A stretch of 64,000 nt of DNA from JAGVPT01 sp035505655 (GTDB lineage Bacteria; Bacteroidota; Ignavibacteria; UBA10030; UBA8401). Location: positions 1 through 64,000 of the forward strand of contig DATJQP010000084.1 in assembly GCA_035505655.1 (NCBI GenBank), in the 5' to 3' direction. Position numbers and translations under genes: made by a program. Each line of letters opens with the position of its first letter. The first letter of the stretch is position 1. The notes below the pieces were generated by a model. It was not told where the DNA came from. It worked only from the letters and a program-made list of their open reading frames with translations, and did no database searches. Below, piece by piece: positions 61,366-64,000 of this stretch.

Positions 61366-63948
61366 ATGTGTCGTAGACGATTCTCCTGCGTACCGCTTTT
61401 GCTCTTCTGCGGGTTGATTTTCTATTCCGTAAATGTGATGGCAGAGATCCATGGTCGGTCAGGGATTCCGGAGAAATATCTGACTCGATTCTCGATCCGT
61501 TCGTGGTCTACCGCCGAAGGGTTACCGCAGAGCACTGTTCGCGGAATCGTCCAGACGAGGGATGGCTTCATCTGGTTCGGAACCCAGGAAGGTCTTGTCC
61601 GCTTTGATGGAGCGCAATTTGACGTCCTTGACAGGAGGAACGCGCCTGGCATTCCTCACAACGACGTCAATTCTCTGCTCGAACTTGACGACGGGTCACT
61701 TCTGATTGGAACATTCGGAGGGCTCGCGCAACTCAAGGACGGTCAATTCGTTTCACTCCCCCAAAATCTCGAAAATTCCCGTATACAAACGCTCTACAAA
61801 GACAGACAAGGTGTCGTGTGGATCGGGACGATGACGGACGGAATGTTCAGTTATGCTGACGGCCGATTTCAACAGTATACAGTCAATGAGGGGCTTTCGA
61901 GCAACAGCGTCACCGCCCTCGCTGAAGACAAAGACGGCAGCCTGTGGATTGGAACAAATGCCGGTGTCGCACGCAAGAAAAACGACAAGATCACTTTTTT
62001 GAAATCAGCGCAAGGATTGCCCAGTGAGGACATCGCCAGTCTATGTGCGACTTCTGACAGTTCAATGTGGATCGGTACCGCAGGTGGCCTGGTCCGAGTG
62101 AAGGGAGGGCATCTCAGAGTTTACAAAAAAGGGGACGGACTTTCGGACAATTCCATACGATGCATCTTCGAAGACCGGAAAGGGGATCTGTGGATTGGCA
62201 CTGAATTTGGCGGAGTGAACCGCTTCTCATCCGGCACATTCACGTCGATCGGCATCAAAGACGGGCTCTCCAGCAATTATGTTTTTTCCATACTCGCTGA
62301 CCGGGAAGGAAATCTCTGGATTGGAACGTACACCGACGGCATCGATCGTCTTTGGGAGGGGAAGTTCGCACACCTCACCGTTCAAAATGGGTTTGTTCAG
62401 GAGAACCCGATCACGACGTTCGAAGCGAGGGATGGCAGCATTTGGATCGGGACGATTAGCGCAGGTGCAACGCGTATCGATTTGAACTCCGTGAAAAAGT
62501 ATGATGTGGACAATGGAATGCCTGCAAGCTTCGTCAGGACAATCGCTCAGGACACCAAGGGCGCTGTCTGGCTCGGGACCCGCTCAGGCCTGGTGCGATA
62601 TGACAAGGGTGTGCTGAGTACGTTCACAATGAAAAACGGGATGTCGTTTGACAATGTAAGAGCGCTGTTGGCCCTTCCCGATGGCTCCATGTGGATAGGG
62701 ACGACGCTGGGCACGATCGATGAATACAAGAACGGCAAGTTCGCGCCGGTGAAGACGCTCGGGCTGTCAAACACTGTCATTCGGGCATTGTTTCGAGACC
62801 GAAGCGGGAATATTTGGGTCGGCCACAACGGCGGAATGATCCGCTGGAACAAGGATGAAATTACGACGTTCAGCCCGGCAGATGGGTCTCCATCCGAACC
62901 GGTGTATGCGTTCCTCGAGGACGGTGAAGGGACATTGTGGATAGGTACTTACGGCGGCGGTCTCTACCGTCTGAAGGGTCACACATTCGCCCACATGACA
63001 ACCAAAGTCGGCCTGTACGATAATGTCGTGTTTCAAATCCTGGAAGACGAACAGCAAAATCTCTGGATGAGCTGTAACAGGGGCATTTATCGGGTGAGCA
63101 AAGAAGAACTCAACAATTTCGCGGACGGGAAAACCAGTTCGATCAAATGCACGTCATACGGTACCTCAGACGGAATGATGACAAGCGAATGCAACGGAAA
63201 TTCTCAGCCGGCCGGGTGCAAAACTCACGATGGGAAGCTTATCTTTCCAACGGCGAAGGGCGTTGTCATCATCAATCCAAAAGACTTGCGGACGAACTCC
63301 ATCCCCCCGCCGGTGGTCATCGAACAGGCGATCATTGATGGGAGATCATATCCTTCGACGTTGTCTGCATCCGTCCCGGCAGGAAAAGGCGAGCTGGAAT
63401 TCGGATATGCAGGGTTAAGCTATACCGCTCCTGAAAAAGTGAAGTTCAGATATTTTCTCGATGGATACGATGATAACTGGAGGGACGCCGGTACGAGAAA
63501 AACGGCTCTCTACACCAATATTCAGCCGGGCCATTACACCTTCAGGGTCGTTGCCTGCAACAACGATGGCGTCTGGAATCTTGATGGGGCGAGATTTGAG
63601 TTTGACATAGCGAGGCATTACTACCAGGCGAGGTGGTTCTACCTCCTCAACGCCATATTCTTCTGCGCCGTCATTTTTGCCATCTATCGCGGCAGAGTCT
63701 GGCAACTCCTCCGGAGAGAAAAGATCCTCAAGCAGAGAGTCGAGGAATCGCTCGCCAAGATCAAGGTTCTTGGAGGACTGATCCCGATTTGTTCCAACTG
63801 CAAAAAGATCCGGGACGATCAGGGATACTGGAAATTGCTGGAGGCATACCTGCAGGAACACTCGGAGGCGAAGTTCTCCCACGGCATCTGTCCCGACTGC
63901 GCGAACAAACTCTACCCTCGAGTATTCCCAAAAAAGAAGGGGTCGTGA
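61366..63948 (+). CDS. Propeller-Y_Y_Y sensor protein with C-terminal four-cysteine module, no kinase
   Basis: 860 residues from the ATG at 61366 (AAGGAGG at seven bases; signal peptide MCRRRFSCVPLLLFCGLIFY). An ATG at 61330 with its own GGAGG is an alternative. The two-component-regulator propeller (about 35-640) has repeats such as DGFIWFGTQEGLVRFDG and GDLWIGTEFGGVNRFS. A Y_Y_Y domain (YRFFLDGYDDNW type, here FRYFLDGYDDNWRDAGT) and one transmembrane helix (about 745-765) follow. A short coiled segment leads to Cys809-x2-Cys812-KKIRDD and, 29 residues on, Cys842-x2-Cys845. This Cys4 module occurs at the end of many PAS and receiver proteins, looks zinc-binding, and has no known function that I can cite. 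No kinase domain is present. Confidence 0.9.
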   Translation: MCRRRFSCVPLLLFCGLIFYSVNVMAEIHGRSGIPEKYLTRFSIRSWSTAEGLPQSTVRGIVQTRDGFIWFGTQEGLVRFDGAQFDVLDRRNAPGIPHNDVNSLLELDDGSLLIGTFGGLAQLKDGQFVSLPQNLENSRIQTLYKDRQGVVWIGTMTDGMFSYADGRFQQYTVNEGLSSNSVTALAEDKDGSLWIGTNAGVARKKNDKITFLKSAQGLPSEDIASLCATSDSSMWIGTAGGLVRVKGGHLRVYKKGDGLSDNSIRCIFEDRKGDLWIGTEFGGVNRFSSGTFTSIGIKDGLSSNYVFSILADREGNLWIGTYTDGIDRLWEGKFAHLTVQNGFVQENPITTFEARDGSIWIGTISAGATRIDLNSVKKYDVDNGMPASFVRTIAQDTKGAVWLGTRSGLVRYDKGVLSTFTMKNGMSFDNVRALLALPDGSMWIGTTLGTIDEYKNGKFAPVKTLGLSNTVIRALFRDRSGNIWVGHNGGMIRWNKDEITTFSPADGSPSEPVYAFLEDGEGTLWIGTYGGGLYRLKGHTFAHMTTKVGLYDNVVFQILEDEQQNLWMSCNRGIYRVSKEELNNFADGKTSSIKCTSYGTSDGMMTSECNGNSQPAGCKTHDGKLIFPTAKGVVIINPKDLRTNSIPPPVVIEQAIIDGRSYPSTLSASVPAGKGELEFGYAGLSYTAPEKVKFRYFLDGYDDNWRDAGTRKTALYTNIQPGHYTFRVVACNNDGVWNLDGARFEFDIARHYYQARWFYLLNAIFFCAVIFAIYRGRVWQLLRREKILKQRVEESLAKIKVLGGLIPICSNCKKIRDDQGYWKLLEAYLQEHSEAKFSHGICPDCANKLYPRVFPKKKGS

Positions 63949-64000
63949 TCGGATCCAATTGGCCAGGCAGAAGTTGTGACCGAACAACGCTAAACCAAGG

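Overview
The window reads as a bacterial chromosome segment from the FCB group, most likely the Bacteroidota/Ignavibacteriota side. The best evidence is six large secreted proteins that end in a type IX secretion (T9SS) type A sorting tail, five of them with the motif NYPNPFNP. Two-component-regulator propeller proteins, large tandem FtsX-type permeases ending in LRYE, a 23S-IVS-type four-helix bundle gene and a REP-associated tyrosine transposase fit the same kind of genome. No rRNA, tRNA, CRISPR array or prophage was recognised.

Layout. (1) 1-15430, all on the minus strand: an ABC export operon with a HlyD/MacA-type adaptor, two MacB/LolD-type ATPases, four complete paralogous FtsX-type permeases and the start of a fifth at the left edge. 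A secreted esterase with a PA14-like tail, a 108-residue unknown protein and a four-helix bundle gene sit among them. Divergent from it, 15594-18351 encodes an NtrC-type sigma-54 activator and its histidine kinase. Two tandem palindromes in the shared intergenic region are the obvious candidate operators. (2) 18448-30556: a YdeI-type protein and then a signalling block with two PAS/GAF multi-sensor kinases, a single-domain receiver overlapping one of them, a REC-PAS-kinase-REC hybrid, a DUF2279-like membrane protein and a REC-kinase protein. (3) 30665-31527: a fluoride riboswitch with a terminator platform, then crcB and a DUF190 gene. (4) 31966-33610: a tripartite HipBST-type toxin-antitoxin operon preceded by three near-identical palindromic operators exactly 40 bp apart. 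(5) 33924-40045: an SPFH/prohibitin-like protein, an RhlE-type DEAD-box helicase, a 616-residue protein that may be a nitronate-monooxygenase-like barrel, and a small membrane protein. (6) 40550-56336: six T9SS cargo proteins, including a probable zinc metallopeptidase and a paralogous pair with YCF48/BNR-type repeats, interrupted by a RAYT transposase gene bracketed by inverted REP palindromes. (7) 56915-63948: a propeller-Y_Y_Y histidine kinase with a LuxR-type regulator, then a second propeller protein whose kinase is replaced by a C-terminal four-cysteine module.

How the parts work together. The adaptor, ATPases and permeases probably form one or several tripartite-like efflux complexes induced by the divergent kinase/NtrC pair. 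The fluoride genes are a self-contained detoxification unit. HipB probably represses its own operon through the three operators and, with HipS, restrains the HipT kinase. The T9SS proteins are surface or secreted cargo; the secretion machinery itself is not in the window. The most interesting items are the HipBST locus with its operator array and S-V-T autophosphorylation motif, a covarying hairpin conserved behind two T9SS genes, the RAYT/REP cassette, the ABC permease array with one atypical ATPase, and the propeller protein with the Cys4 output.
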